From the NCBI RefSeq assembly GCF_003985155.1, contig NZ_ML133689.1, positions 186,001 to 250,000 of the forward strand: a stretch of 64,000 bases of DNA, written 5' to 3'. Positions 1 to 8,427 of the stretch are shown here, piece after piece; position 1 is the stretch's first letter, and the number at the start of each line of letters is the position of its first letter. The DNA comes from Rhizobium vallis (GTDB taxonomy: Bacteria; Pseudomonadota; Alphaproteobacteria; Rhizobiales; Rhizobiaceae). The position numbers were made by a program, and so were the translations under genes. The notes under the pieces are model-generated. The model saw only the letters and a program-made list of their open reading frames with translations. It had not been told where the DNA came from and ran no database searches.

Positions 1-456
1 CAGCACCAGCGAGGCCTTGTCCGTGTCGGGAAGGGCCGTCTCCGGTGCGGCGATGATGTCGAAGGCATAGGTCAGCAGGCTGTCGCCTGCGAGGATCGCG
101 GTGGCTTCGTCGAACCTGATGTGGACCGTCGGTTTGCCGCGGCGCAGGTCGTCATCGTCCATGGCCGGCAGGTCGTCATGCACGAGGGAATAGCAGTGGA
201 CGCATTCAAGAGCGGCGCCGACGCGAAGTGCCGCCTGCTCGGGGCCGCCGAGAAGGGCCGCACTTTCGGCGACCAGGAACGGGCGCAGCCGCTTGCCGCC
301 GTTCAACACGGCATAGTGCATGGCGCTGCGCAGGGTCTCGGGCCGGGCGATTTCATCGGAAAGGGCGCCCGGTGAAAGCAATGCTTCAAGCAGCGCCTCG
401 ATCTCGCGGGCGTTGTTCTTCAGCCTCGTTTCGAAAGTATCCCGGTTCGCGTCCAT
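1..456 (-). CDS. ispA: Polyprenyl (farnesyl/geranylgeranyl) diphosphate synthase, N-terminal part
   Basis: The gene runs off the left edge of the window; about 152 N-terminal residues are visible. Short-chain trans-prenyltransferases of this family condense isopentenyl diphosphate with allylic diphosphates to make farnesyl or geranylgeranyl diphosphate in the cytosol. The translation shows the family signature NGGKRLRP near residue 51 and the first aspartate-rich motif DDLPAMDDDDLRRG near residue 93, which binds the Mg-diphosphate. The start MDANRD at 456 is preferred because the more upstream ATG in this area is in another frame. The FARM composition fits bacterial IspA, but product chain length cannot be settled without the C-terminus. 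Divergent from mtgA. Confidence 0.9.
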   Translation of the reverse strand, partial: MDANRDTFETRLKNNAREIEALLEALLSPGALSDEIARPETLRSAMHYAVLNGGKRLRPFLVAESAALLGGPEQAALRVGAALECVHCYSLVHDDLPAMDDDDLRRGKPTVHIRFDEATAILAGDSLLTYAFDIIAAPETALPDTDKASLVL

Positions 457-590
457 GGGCGCTGTTTGGCATGGGGCACGGGGCCTTGCAACGGAATTGT
501 CGATGACTGCCGCAAGATTTCCCATGTGCTCTGGCATAAGCGCCGCGCAGGCGTTATGAGAACGACAGGAGCGAAATCGGGCTGGGGACA

Positions 591-1328
591 TTGGATATAG
601 CGCCGGAGAGTGACGAGATCGTCGAGACGACGGCCCATCGGCAATGGTTCGGAGACCGCCGTGTATTGAAACGCATCGTTCTTGCCGTGCTGGGGCTACT
701 GATCCTTCCTTACGCGCTAATCTTTTTCTATGTGCTGCCCTTCATTCACCCTGTCTCGACGCTGATGCTGCGCGATCTGGTGCTGCTGCGCGGCTATGAC
801 CGCAGATGGGTGTCGCTGGACGAGATAGCCCCGGTTCTGGTGCAGTCGGTGATGATGTCCGAGGACGGGCAATATTGTTTCCACGGCGGCGTCGATTGGG
901 CCGAGATGCGCATGCTGGTCGAGGACACGCTGAGGGGCCAGGCGACGCGCGGCGGCAGCACCATCCCCATGCAGACGGCGAAGAACCTCTTCCTCTGGAA
1001 CAGCCGCTCCTTCGTGCGCAAGGCGCTGGAGCTGCCGCTCGCGGTCAGTACGGACTTCGTGCTGTCGAAACGGCGGCTGATGGAAATCTATCTCAATATC
1101 GCCGAATGGGGGCCCGGCATCTACGGCGTCGAGGCGGCGGCCCAGTATCATTTCAAGGTGCCGGCCTCGAAGCTGACGCGGCGGCAGGCGTCACTGCTTG
1201 CCGTGTCGCTGCCGAACCCCTTCGATCGCAATGCCGGCAAGCCCGGCCGCAGGCTCAGGACACTCGCCTCCGTCATCGAGCGCCGGGCGCAGGGTTCGGG
1301 CGATTACATCAAATGCATCTATAAGTGA
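591..1328 (+). CDS. mtgA: Monofunctional peptidoglycan glycosyltransferase MtgA
   Basis: A 245-aa GT51 enzyme that polymerises lipid II into glycan strands at the outer face of the inner membrane. One N-terminal membrane anchor (about residues 25-48) is followed by the GT51 core: [14 protein letters not shown] carries the catalytic Glu, then [17 protein letters not shown], and [15 protein letters not shown]. Length matches stand-alone MtgA proteins and there is no transpeptidase domain. The start is uncertain: TTG at 591 gives a typical N-terminus but its Shine-Dalgarno (GGGGA) is too close; a TTG at 666 just before the membrane segment is an alternative. Confidence 0.9.
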   Translation: MDIAPESDEIVETTAHRQWFGDRRVLKRIVLAVLGLLILPYALIFFYVLPFIHPVSTLMLRDLVLLRGYDRRWVSLDEIAPVLVQSVMMSEDGQYCFHGGVDWAEMRMLVEDTLRGQATRGGSTIPMQTAKNLFLWNSRSFVRKALELPLAVSTDFVLSKRRLMEIYLNIAEWGPGIYGVEAAAQYHFKVPASKLTRRQASLLAVSLPNPFDRNAGKPGRRLRTLASVIERRAQGSGDYIKCIYK

Positions 1329-1423
1329 GATCAGAACTTGTCGCTGGAAGGGCCGAGCGTCATCTGACATTCTTAGTTCTGCCATATGGGCGAGCGCAGT
1401 CCCACCAGAACCCCTGAGTCGCC

Positions 1424-2146
1424 ATGACCATCACGATGCTTTCGCCCGAACTTCTCCGCTACTCAAAGACCCACAATCCGAACCCGCCCACCCATCTCGG
1501 CAGCCGCTATCGCAAGGTCGGCGGCTTTCTGCCGGAGGCCGGCAACACCATCGTCTGTCATCCGGTGAAGGGTTCGCGCACGCAGGCGGCGCTGATCGAG
1601 GCGCGGGAGAAATACCTGGCGATGCCCGAGGCCTCGCAATTCCTCTTCACGCCGATCTCGAGCCTTCACATGACGCTTTTCGAAGGCATCATCGCGTCCC
1701 GGCGCTGGCAGCATTACTGGCCGGGGGATATTCCTCTGGATGCGCCGATCGACGACATGACCGAAATCCTGGCGGCGCGGCTCGAAGGTTTCCAGATGGC
1801 CGAGCCCTTCAAGGTCGCCGTGGTCGAAGCCCGCCCGTCGGGCCTGCTCGTCGACGGGGCGACGGAGAAAGACCGCAAGGTCATGCGCGCCTGGCGCGAC
1901 GCGTTTGCCGATCTTCTCGGTTATCGCCAGCCGGATCATGCGGACTACAAGTTTCATGTCACCTTCGCTTACCCGATCGAGCGGCTGGAGGACGAAGCCT
2001 TGCCGCGCTGGCAGGCTATGCTCGACGAGGTGACGGCGGATATTCGCCGCCAGGCTCCAGTTTTCGAGCTTGTGCCGCCGGCATTCTGCGTGTTCGAGGA
2101 TATGAACCATTTTCACGAACTGCTGATCTTCGATTTCGAGACCTGA
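1424..2146 (+). CDS. DUF1868 protein, 2H phosphoesterase-like fold
   Basis: A 240-aa cytosolic protein of the DUF1868 family, distantly related to 2'-5' RNA ligases / cyclic phosphodiesterases (2H superfamily). Two spaced H-x-T elements typical of that fold are visible: SSLHMTLFEG near residue 82 and KFHVTFAYPIE near residue 181. This suggests phosphodiester chemistry on a nucleotide or RNA, but the substrate is unknown. It is followed after 13 bases by a GST gene and may be co-transcribed with it. A second ATG twelve bases in (1436) is also possible. Confidence 0.75.
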   Translation: MTITMLSPELLRYSKTHNPNPPTHLGSRYRKVGGFLPEAGNTIVCHPVKGSRTQAALIEAREKYLAMPEASQFLFTPISSLHMTLFEGIIASRRWQHYWPGDIPLDAPIDDMTEILAARLEGFQMAEPFKVAVVEARPSGLLVDGATEKDRKVMRAWRDAFADLLGYRQPDHADYKFHVTFAYPIERLEDEALPRWQAMLDEVTADIRRQAPVFELVPPAFCVFEDMNHFHELLIFDFET

Positions 2147-2159
2147 ACGGAAGAGGCCC

Positions 2160-2807
2160 ATGGACAAACCGACGCTCTACATCGGCAATAAGAACTACTC
2201 CTCCTGGTCGTTCCGGCCGTGGATGGCGCTGACCGGCGCCGGCGTCGATTTCGAGGAAGTCTTGATCCCCTTCGACTTTCCGGGCGGCAATCCTGACATC
2301 AAGGCCCTATCGCCGACCGGCCGCGTGCCGTTTCTCAGGCACGGCGCATTGAAAATCTCGGAATCGCTGGCGATCATCGAATATGCGGCCGAGCTCTATC
2401 CGCAGGCGGGCCTTCTGCCTGGGGATCGAGCCGATCGGGCGCTCGCCCGTTCGGTTTCGATGGAAATGCTCTCGAGCTTCCAGACGCTGCGCAGCGCCTG
2501 CCCGATGAACATCCGCCGGGCGAAGGCTAAGATCGCCTTGCCGGATGGTATGGAAGCCGATATCAACCGCATCGAGACGATCTGGCGCGACCTGCTGCAG
2601 AAATCCGGCGGACCGTTTCTTTTTGGTGGCTTCGGGGGAGCGGACGCGATGTTTGCGCCTGTTGTCAATCGCTTTGACATCTATGATCTCGTCAGCCGCA
2701 ACGATACGCTTGCTTACATGGAGACGATGAAGGCGCATCCGGCCTGGCGGAAATGGGAAGAGGCGGCCCGCGCCGAGCCATGGATCGTCGAGGAGGACGA
2801 GGTGTAA
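2160..2807 (+). CDS. Glutathione S-transferase family protein
   Basis: A 215-aa soluble GST. The N-terminal thioredoxin-like domain begins LYIGNKNYSSWSFRPW, the SSWS serine motif being where related GSTs activate glutathione, and continues to the cis-proline TGRVPFL and the glutathione-binding ESLAI near residues 60-75. The all-alpha C-terminal domain follows. A strong SD (GAAGAGG) sits before the ATG at 2160. Substrate is not predictable; the Tyr/Ser pattern resembles the YfcF/maleylacetoacetate-isomerase-like branch of bacterial GSTs. Confidence 0.88.
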   Translation: MDKPTLYIGNKNYSSWSFRPWMALTGAGVDFEEVLIPFDFPGGNPDIKALSPTGRVPFLRHGALKISESLAIIEYAAELYPQAGLLPGDRADRALARSVSMEMLSSFQTLRSACPMNIRRAKAKIALPDGMEADINRIETIWRDLLQKSGGPFLFGGFGGADAMFAPVVNRFDIYDLVSRNDTLAYMETMKAHPAWRKWEEAARAEPWIVEEDEV

Positions 2808-2963
2808 GGCTCGGATCATCGGTCTCGCAAAAAATACGCATGGGGACTGGTCAAGCCCCCGCCTTGCATGTATAAGCGCGCAAAATTTCCGAAATCGCGA
2901 CATGTCCGTTTCGGCCGCCAGTCTGGCCGTGGGAATGTTTTGCCCGCAAGTGGAGTAAGAGAA

Positions 2964-3149
2964 ATGGCTGTACCGAAGAGAAAAACGAGCCCGTCCAAGC
3001 GCGGCATGCGCCGTTCGGCTGATGCGCTGAAGGCTCCGACCTATGTCGAAGACAAGAACTCCGGCGAACTGCGTCGCCCGCATCATATCGATCTGAAGAC
3101 CGGCATGTATCGCGGCCGCCAGGTTCTGACGCCGAAGGAAAGCGCATAA
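2964..3149 (+). CDS. rpmF: 50S ribosomal protein L32
   Basis: A 61-aa basic protein, structural component of the large ribosomal subunit. It starts [17 protein letters not shown], the conserved L32 N-terminus, and contains [18 protein letters not shown]. There are no paired CxxC zinc motifs, so it is the zinc-free C- form usual in alphaproteobacteria. The start at 2964 is fixed by the SD GGAG at 2952-2955 and by family conservation; an in-frame ATG at 2868 would add an unrelated extension. A clear terminator follows. Confidence 0.97.
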
Positions 3150-3182
3150 TTTTCCGATCCGGCTTGTCCGATCGAAAGTTTC

Positions 3183-3207
3183 AAGGCCGGCTTCACGCCG
3201 GCCTTTT
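3183..3207 (+). terminator. Rho-independent terminator of rpmF
   Basis: Nine-base stem AAGGCCGGC / GCCGGCCTT with a five-base loop (TTCAC), ending in a T run. It lies 33 bases after the rpmF stop codon. Confidence 0.88.
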
Positions 3208-3347
3208 GCATTTTCGGCATTCTGTGTCGATGAAATCTCAAGGTATCGTCGCTCCCAATCGATCTGCCGGCAAATATAATGTTTGCAATGGCTTGAAGTA
3301 GGACGACGGTTTACGGCAGTATTCTCATCGCGCCAGGAGATTTGCCG

Positions 3348-3755
3348 ATGATAGCCGCCATGCCGCTGATGATTATCCCGTTTATTCTTTACAACCTGGC
3401 GATGCTCGGCCTGATGGGCGACGGCGGCATTGCTGCGCTGCATCATGACATTATCGTGCTGTCGATGCTCTCGGGTGCGATCTGGAGCATGGCGCTCGGC
3501 GATCTCTTCATCGTCATAGCGCTTGTCGTGCTGTTCTTCGAAATCCTGAAAGCGACCAGGACCGGTCCCGGCAATCTGATCAACCACATCTTGTCGATGC
3601 TGGTGTTCATCGCTTTCCTGGTCGAGTTTCTGCTCGTCCAGGATGCGGCAACACAGGTCTTCTTCATTTTGATGACGATCGCCCTGATCGATGTGATCGG
3701 CGGTTTCGCCGTGTCGATCCGGAGCGCCGGGCGGGATGTCTCGATCGGATTATAG
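3348..3755 (+). CDS. Small multi-spanning membrane protein, unknown function
   Basis: About 135 aa with four hydrophobic stretches (residues about 5-25, 38-68, 82-100, 105-122), so an inner-membrane protein of about four helices; the last 15 residues are polar. No catalytic motif is visible. Similar four-helix proteins occur widely in rhizobia without known role. The ATG at 3348 follows an AGGAG SD; a TTG two codons upstream is less likely. Its stop codon overlaps the end of the convergent phaR by six bases, so neither gene has its own terminator in between. Confidence 0.7.
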   Translation: MIAAMPLMIIPFILYNLAMLGLMGDGGIAALHHDIIVLSMLSGAIWSMALGDLFIVIALVVLFFEILKATRTGPGNLINHILSMLVFIAFLVEFLLVQDAATQVFFILMTIALIDVIGGFAVSIRSAGRDVSIGL

Positions 3756-4322
3756 GTTGTCGAGCTTGTTCTGAAGGGCGCGCAGCTGTTCCTTCAGCTC
3801 GTCGATATCCTTGGCCTCGGCCTTGCGGCTTTCCTTGGCCGGCGGCGTCATGAAGGGCGAGAACATCTGCATCGCCTGCTGAAACAGCTCGGTGTTGCGG
3901 CGAACCTGGTCTTCCACCATCTGCATCGGCAATTGCAGGTTCTTGCCGAGCGGCGTCTCGCCGAAAGCGCGGTTCACCTGTTCGCGCATTTGCGACTGCT
4001 GTTCGGTGAAGGCGCGCATCGAATGCTCGAGGAAGCTCGGCACGACCATCTGCATCTGGTCGCCATAATAGGTGATGAGCTGGCGCAGGAAGGAGATCGG
4101 AAGCAGCGTGTTGCCGGTCTTCGATTCCTGTTCGAAGATGATCTGGGTCAGCACCGAGTGGGTGATATCATCTCCGCTTTTTGCATCCTGGACGATAAAA
4201 TCTTCGCCCTTCTTCACCATCTCCGCCAGGTCTTCCAGCGTCACATAGGTGCTGGTGCCTGTATTGTATAAGCGGCGATTGGCGTATTTCTTGATGACTA
4301 TCTGACCCTCATTCTTCGCCAT
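3750..4322 (-). CDS. phaR: Polyhydroxyalkanoate synthesis repressor PhaR
   Basis: A 190-aa DNA- and PHB-binding regulator that represses phasin and PHB genes and is released by nascent PHB granules. The conserved PHB/PHA accumulation-regulator DNA-binding domain spans residues about 6-70 (IVIKKYANRRLYNTGTSTY and TLEDLAEMVKKGEDFIVQDA), followed by a PhaR repeat and a glutamine/methionine-rich middle; the C-terminal 30 residues (KDIDELKEQLRALQNKLDNL) form a coiled coil. It is divergent from phaA across 237 bases, the classical rhizobial arrangement; rhizobial homologues are also called AniA. Confidence 0.93.
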   Translation of the reverse strand: MAKNEGQIVIKKYANRRLYNTGTSTYVTLEDLAEMVKKGEDFIVQDAKSGDDITHSVLTQIIFEQESKTGNTLLPISFLRQLITYYGDQMQMVVPSFLEHSMRAFTEQQSQMREQVNRAFGETPLGKNLQLPMQMVEDQVRRNTELFQQAMQMFSPFMTPPAKESRKAEAKDIDELKEQLRALQNKLDNL

Positions 4323-4559
4323 ATCAGTCTCCTGAACCCCCGTCTGATTTATGGATGTTCCTCCACTTCAGACTGTAAACGCAAAAGAAGGCTGGTGACA
4401 ATCTCTTTGTGCGATGCGGCAAACCTTTAACAGAGCAGATGAATCGGCTTTGGCGGCTGCGGCGAAAAATGATGGCGACCGGTCTTCGCGTTTGACTTGT
4501 GTTCAAAGCTTTGCCAGTTTCCCCTTATGTAAGTGAGACGAAAAACGAGGAGCGTCCCC

Positions 4560-5741
4560 ATGAGCAATTCATCCATCGTCATCGCTAGCGCAGGGCGAAC
4601 AGCAGTCGGTTCGTTCAACGGCGCATTCGGAACCGTTCCCGCGCACGAGCTCGGCGCGGCCGTCATCAAGGGCGTGCTCGAGCGCGCCGGCGTCGATGCC
4701 GGCGAGGTGGATGAGGTGATCCTCGGCCAGGTGCTTGCAGCCGGCGAGGGTCAGAACCCGGCCCGCCAGGCAGCGATCAAGGCCGGCGTTCCGAAGGAAG
4801 CCACGGCCTGGGGTGTCAACCAGCTCTGCGGCTCGGGCCTGCGCGCAGTCGCGCTCGGCATGCAGCAGATCGCCACCGGCGACGCCAAGATCATCGTTGC
4901 CGGCGGCCAGGAATCCATGTCGATGGCGCCGCATGCCGCGCACTTACGCAGCGGCACGAAGATGGGCGACATGAAGATGGTCGACACGATGATCAAGGAC
5001 GGCCTGACCGATGCCTTCCACGGCTATCATATGGGCGTTACCGCCGAGAATATCGCGCGCCAGTGGCAGCTTTCGCGCGACGATCAGGATCAGTTCGCCG
5101 TCGCCTCGCAGAACAAGGCTGAAGCCGCGCAGAAGGCCGGCCGCTTTGCCGACGAAATCATCCCCTACGTCATCCAGACGCGTAAGGGCGACGTGACCGT
5201 CGATGCCGACGAATATATCCGCCATGGCGCCACGCTGGAGGCGATGGGCAAGTTGCGCCCGGCCTTCGACAAGGAAGGCACGGTCACGGCCGCGAATGCT
5301 TCCGGCCTCAATGACGGCGCCGCCGCCGCGGTGCTGATGAGCGAGGCAGAGGCCGTTCGGCGCGGCATCCAGCCGCTCGCCCGCATCGTGTCCTGGGCAA
5401 CGGCCGGCGTCGATCCGTCAATCATGGGCACCGGCCCGATCCCGGCTTCGCGCAAGGCGCTCGAAAAGGCGGGCTGGTCGGTCGGCGATCTCGATCTCGT
5501 CGAGGCCAATGAGGCCTTTGCGGCGCAGGCTTGTGCCGTCACCAAGGATCTCGGCTGGGATCCATCGATCGTCAACGTCAACGGCGGGGCGATCGCAATC
5601 GGCCATCCCATCGGCGCGTCCGGCGCACGCATTCTCAACACGCTGCTGTTCGAAATGAAGCGCCGCGGCGTGAAGAAGGGCCTTGCGACGCTTTGCATCG
5701 GCGGCGGCATGGGTGTCGCCATGTGCTTCGAAGCACTTTAA
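4560..5741 (+). CDS. phaA: Acetyl-CoA acetyltransferase (beta-ketothiolase) PhaA
   Basis: A 393-aa biosynthetic thiolase that condenses two acetyl-CoA to acetoacetyl-CoA, the first step of PHB synthesis. The acyl-enzyme Cys90 lies in [12 protein letters not shown]; the C-terminal catalytic His is in [11 protein letters not shown] and the deprotonating Cys in [18 protein letters not shown] is also conserved. Start at 4560 is chosen for the SD GAGGAG and family N-terminus; an in-frame ATG at 4533 adds nine unrelated residues. phaB follows after 71 bases, so the two are probably one operon, controlled by the divergent phaR. Confidence 0.96.
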   Translation: MSNSSIVIASAGRTAVGSFNGAFGTVPAHELGAAVIKGVLERAGVDAGEVDEVILGQVLAAGEGQNPARQAAIKAGVPKEATAWGVNQLCGSGLRAVALGMQQIATGDAKIIVAGGQESMSMAPHAAHLRSGTKMGDMKMVDTMIKDGLTDAFHGYHMGVTAENIARQWQLSRDDQDQFAVASQNKAEAAQKAGRFADEIIPYVIQTRKGDVTVDADEYIRHGATLEAMGKLRPAFDKEGTVTAANASGLNDGAAAAVLMSEAEAVRRGIQPLARIVSWATAGVDPSIMGTGPIPASRKALEKAGWSVGDLDLVEANEAFAAQACAVTKDLGWDPSIVNVNGGAIAIGHPIGASGARILNTLLFEMKRRGVKKGLATLCIGGGMGVAMCFEAL

Positions 5742-5812
5742 ATAGCATACGATCCAAGTTTGACTAAAACTCCTGCCAGCCAGCGGGGCGAAAAACAAAA
5801 GGGGAGCGGAAC

Positions 5813-6538
5813 ATGAGCAGAGTGGCTTTGGTCACCGGGGGTACACGCGGCATCGGCGCAGCCATATCCATAGCGCTGAAAAATGCCGGATACAGGGTTG
5901 CGGCCAGCTATGCCGGCAACGACGAGAAGGCCAGCGCCTTCCGCGAGGCCAGCGGCATTGCCGTGTTCAAATGGGATGTTTCCGACTACGCCGCCTGCGG
6001 CGAGGGAATAGCCAAGATCGAAAGCGAGATCGGGCCGGTCGAAATTCTCGTCAACAATGCCGGCATCACCCGTGACGCGATGTTCCACAAAATGTCGCCG
6101 CAGCAATGGCACGAGGTGATCAATACCAACCTCACCGGCCTGTTCAACATGACGCATCAGGTCTGGACCGGCATGCGCGAGCGCAGCTTCGGCCGCATCG
6201 TCAATATCTCGTCCATCAACGGCCAGAAGGGCCAGATGGGCCAGGTGAATTATTCCGCGGCCAAGGCTGGCGATCTCGGCTTCACCAAGGCGCTGGCCCA
6301 GGAAGGTGCGGCGAAAAACATCACCGTCAATGCCATCTGCCCTGGTTACATCGGAACAGAGATGGTGCTTGCCGTGCCGGAGAAGGTGCTGAACGAACGC
6401 ATCATCCCGCAGATCCCGGTCGGTCGTCTCGGCGAGCCTGAAGAGATCGCGCGCTGCGTCACCTTCCTCGTCTCCGACGATGCCGGTTTCATCACCGGCT
6501 CGACACTCAGCGCTAATGGCGGGCAGTTCTTCGCCTAG
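5813..6538 (+). CDS. phaB: Acetoacetyl-CoA reductase PhaB
   Basis: A 241-aa NADPH-dependent short-chain dehydrogenase producing (R)-3-hydroxybutyryl-CoA, the monomer for PHB synthase. Cofactor motif TGGTRGIG lies at residues 8-15, NNAG near 82, the catalytic Ser in NISSING, and YSAAKAG holds the Tyr/Lys pair. SD AGGGGAGCGG precedes the ATG. It follows phaA directly; the PHB synthase gene phaC is not in the window, as is usual in rhizobia where it is unlinked. Confidence 0.96.
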   Translation: MSRVALVTGGTRGIGAAISIALKNAGYRVAASYAGNDEKASAFREASGIAVFKWDVSDYAACGEGIAKIESEIGPVEILVNNAGITRDAMFHKMSPQQWHEVINTNLTGLFNMTHQVWTGMRERSFGRIVNISSINGQKGQMGQVNYSAAKAGDLGFTKALAQEGAAKNITVNAICPGYIGTEMVLAVPEKVLNERIIPQIPVGRLGEPEEIARCVTFLVSDDAGFITGSTLSANGGQFFA

Positions 6539-6546
6539 CACGCAGC

Positions 6547-6570
6547 TCGAAAATCGGGGTCGATTTTCGA
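6547..6570 (+). terminator. Perfect hairpin after phaB
   Basis: Ten-base perfect stem TCGAAAATCG / CGATTTTCGA with a GGGT loop, nine bases after the phaB stop. There is no T run, so it is either a weak terminator / mRNA 3' stabiliser or the first palindrome of the intergenic repeat that follows. Confidence 0.5.
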
Positions 6571-6597
6571 AAATATCATGTGTGGATCGACGGGATG

Positions 6598-6675
6598 GCG
6601 CGTCCGGCAGGACGCGCTCGGACTGACGATCCGCCAACGCCTCTCTTTCGTGATGCTCGGGCTTGACCCGAGCAT
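6598..6675. repeat. Pair of intergenic palindromes (RIME-like)
   Basis: Two strong palindromes lie 35 bases apart: GCGCGTCC-GGCA-GGACGCGC (6598-6617) and ATGCTCGGG-CTTGA-CCCGAGCAT (6653-6675). Closely similar palindromes are common between genes in rhizobia, where two-palindrome mosaic elements (RIME) have been described. No coding signal covers them. Assignment to a named element is from memory and needs a search. Confidence 0.55.
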
Positions 6676-6823
6676 TTGTGCGCGATCCTCGGCACAAGGC
6701 GGAGGACAACGCGCCGAGTGCGCGCCTGCGCATCGTTACGGGGAAATTGCTGCCTGAGCGCCTTTGCGGAAGCGACAAGCAGCGAGGGCGATTTCGGCAC
6801 TTGAATGGTTGTTTTCCGAAAAC

Positions 6824-6982
6824 TCAGGAGCCGCGGTCGATATTCCGCCGCCGTTGCGCGCGGACCTTGACCGGCACTTTCCCCAGCGAGCGGTCTTCGC
6901 TGCGAAGGGCTGAGATTGCGGTCGTCAGGAATGCCGAGGCGATGAGAACGGCGACGGCGGAATTCAGGAAAATCTGGGCCAT
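6824..6982 (-). CDS. Small membrane-anchored protein of 52 aa
   Basis: Not recognised. An ATG at 6982 with SD AAGGAA at normal spacing opens a 52-codon frame. The product begins MAQIFLNSAVAVLIASAFLT, a single N-terminal hydrophobic segment (residues 3-22), followed by a basic tail rich in Arg and Lys (RSEDRSLGKVPVKVRAQRRR). This is the shape of a small inner-membrane protein with a cytoplasmic positively charged tail. It stands alone between the phaB repeat region and the minus-strand lipoprotein gene. Conservation in other rhizobia would confirm it. Confidence 0.55.
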   Translation of the reverse strand: MAQIFLNSAVAVLIASAFLTTAISALRSEDRSLGKVPVKVRAQRRRNIDRGS

Positions 6983-7138
6983 GGAAACGTTCCTTTCAGG
7001 TGCGCGGGGCGGCTCGTGCCTGCCTCGGGCGGCGGCTCAGCCTGCCCTTTGTGCTCACGAAGGAAATATGCGCCTGCCTGGTGGGCGCCGGTAGGTTTGA
7101 CTTTCGCGACCGATCGTCAACGCCGTGTTGACGGGTGC

Positions 7139-7168
7139 AAAAAGAAAACGGGCGCCGAAGCGCCCGTT
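7139..7168 (-). terminator. Terminator of the glycine-zipper lipoprotein gene
   Basis: Read on the minus strand: nine-base stem AACGGGCGC / GCGCCCGTT with a four-base loop and then TTTTCTTTTT. It lies 24 bases downstream of the stop codon at 7193. Confidence 0.85.
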
Positions 7169-7192
7169 GGGAGTCCGATATGCATTCACTGA

Positions 7193-7447
7193 TCAGCAGC
7201 GCGCCTCGTAGCGGCGGCCGTAGCGGTCACGATAGATGCAGTAGCCGCGGCGCTCGACCGAATGGCCGATGAGGGCGCCGGTCAGACCGCCGGCAACGGC
7301 GCCGACGGCGGCACCACCCCAGCTGTTGGTGACAACGCCGCCGATGACCGCACCGGTGCCGGCGCCGATCGCCGTGCCTTGCTCGGTCGCCGTGCAGGAT
7401 GCCAGAGCGCCGACGAGCGCGCCAATAAGTACAATCTTCTTCATCAT
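7193..7447 (-). CDS. Glycine-zipper outer-membrane lipoprotein
   Basis: An 84-aa exported lipoprotein. The N-terminus MMKKIVLIGALVGALASC is a type II signal peptide with lipobox LASC, Cys18 being the lipidated residue. Residues about 25-65 are a glycine-zipper region (GAGTGAVIGGVV...GGAAVGAVAGGLTGALIGH) of the kind that spans or inserts into membranes, as in SlyB/OsmB-like proteins. The tail carries two Cys (YCIYRDRYGRRYEARC) that could form a disulfide. Function unknown; similar proteins are often stress-induced. Confidence 0.82.
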   Translation of the reverse strand: MMKKIVLIGALVGALASCTATEQGTAIGAGTGAVIGGVVTNSWGGAAVGAVAGGLTGALIGHSVERRGYCIYRDRYGRRYEARC

Positions 7448-7474
7448 GTCGTAACTCCCCAGGTTTGGTGGCCT

Positions 7475-7630
7475 TTAGATGCGGCCCATAAGTACAAGAA
7501 TAATGATAATGACGAGAACTAGCCCCAAACCTCCAGAAGGTCCATAGCCCCAACCACGGCTGTAACCCCAATTCGGCAAAGCTCCGATCAAGAGCAGAAT
7601 TAGGATAATAAGAAGTATCGTGCCAAGCAT
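7475..7630 (-). CDS. DUF3309 small membrane protein
   Basis: A 51-aa protein, MLGTILLIILILLLIGALP at the N-terminus, then a short loop NWGYSRGWGYGPSGGLG and a second hydrophobic segment ending LVLMGRI. Two short helices joined by a Gly/Trp/Tyr loop are characteristic of the DUF3309 family, found widely in proteobacteria with no known role. SD AAGGGAA precedes the ATG. It lies 27 bases upstream of the lipoprotein gene on the same strand, so the two may be transcribed together. Confidence 0.8.
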   Translation of the reverse strand: MLGTILLIILILLLIGALPNWGYSRGWGYGPSGGLGLVLVIIIILVLMGRI

Positions 7631-7791
7631 GGTGTGTTCCCTTCATTTCATCCGCATTTTCGATGGACAAGAAACACGCATTGGCGATTTTTGTTCCCGG
7701 TTCAGGGCTCGAAATGTGGCGCGACTTGGCCCCCGCCATTCCGGAATATTGGCCGTATGGTTAAAAAGGCTTTTAAATACAATATGTTGCG

Positions 7792-8294
7792 GTGAACAAA
7801 GCGAGAAAGTCGCAATGTCGCCGATTCGTCAGCGATTCGTTCCGTTTTTGATCGACGCGCCCGCTACCGCCACTTCAACTTAACGCCCTGTGAATCCGGC
7901 TCTCCAAAGATTAACGCCGATGCGGGGATGCGAAACGAGGAGATTCGCCGGCAATACGCATCTTGCGCCTCGCACCAATTCCGCCACCAGATGTGGTCGT
8001 GAACGAAAGGCGAAAACGGCTCGGTCAGCGATTCGTCTCTGATTCGTTCCGGCTTTGGTCGGAAGGTTAATTCGGGCGCAATTTTCGATTGCCGGCGGTC
8101 GGCTGGAAATCGAGAATCGAGACGGCGAAAATGCGAAGGAGCTGGAGTCTCGCGATTCAGCATCTAGTGGGAAAAAGTGATTCAAAATCAATACTTAGCC
8201 GTGAACAAAAGCTGAATCAGCTGGAGTCAGCGATTCGTCGCTGATTCGTTCTCACGCTGTTCCGAATCGTGAAGGCGGACGTTCGGCAGGACTC
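7792..8294. repeat. Three 51-bp direct repeats with a dense cluster of GANTC sites
   Basis: Three 51-base units begin GTGAAC and end GATTCGTTC at 7792-7842, 7999-8049 and 8201-8251, spaced 207 and 202 bases; the last two agree at 39 of 51 positions by hand alignment. The stretch 7823-8294 contains 16 GANTC sequences (7823, 7834, 7892, 7942, 8030, 8041, 8114, 8145, 8154, 8179, 8214, 8224, 8232, 8243, 8264, 8290), where about two are expected by chance; two more lie at 8430 and 8451. GANTC is the target of the cell-cycle methylase CcrM in alphaproteobacteria. No convincing gene lies in 7631-8427. Confidence 0.8.
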
Positions 8295-8427
8295 GCAAAG
8301 GTCGCAATGCCGGTGGCATTTTTGAAATCTTCCCTTGCGTTTGCGGCGGCGGCTGTCCATGTGTTCTGTGCTTCAATCTGGGGGAGCGAGATTTTCCTGG
8401 GGCCGCTGGCCTCGTTTGCATGGATCC

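Noticed and set aside
2307..3587. 426-codon minus-strand frame across the GST and L32 genes
   Set aside because: It runs antisense to two clear genes; the translation is Arg/His-rich without any motif, as expected from high-GC antisense frames.
6663..7094. 143-codon plus-strand frame downstream of phaB
   Set aside because: It begins within a palindromic repeat, has no SD and covers the better supported 52-aa gene on the other strand.
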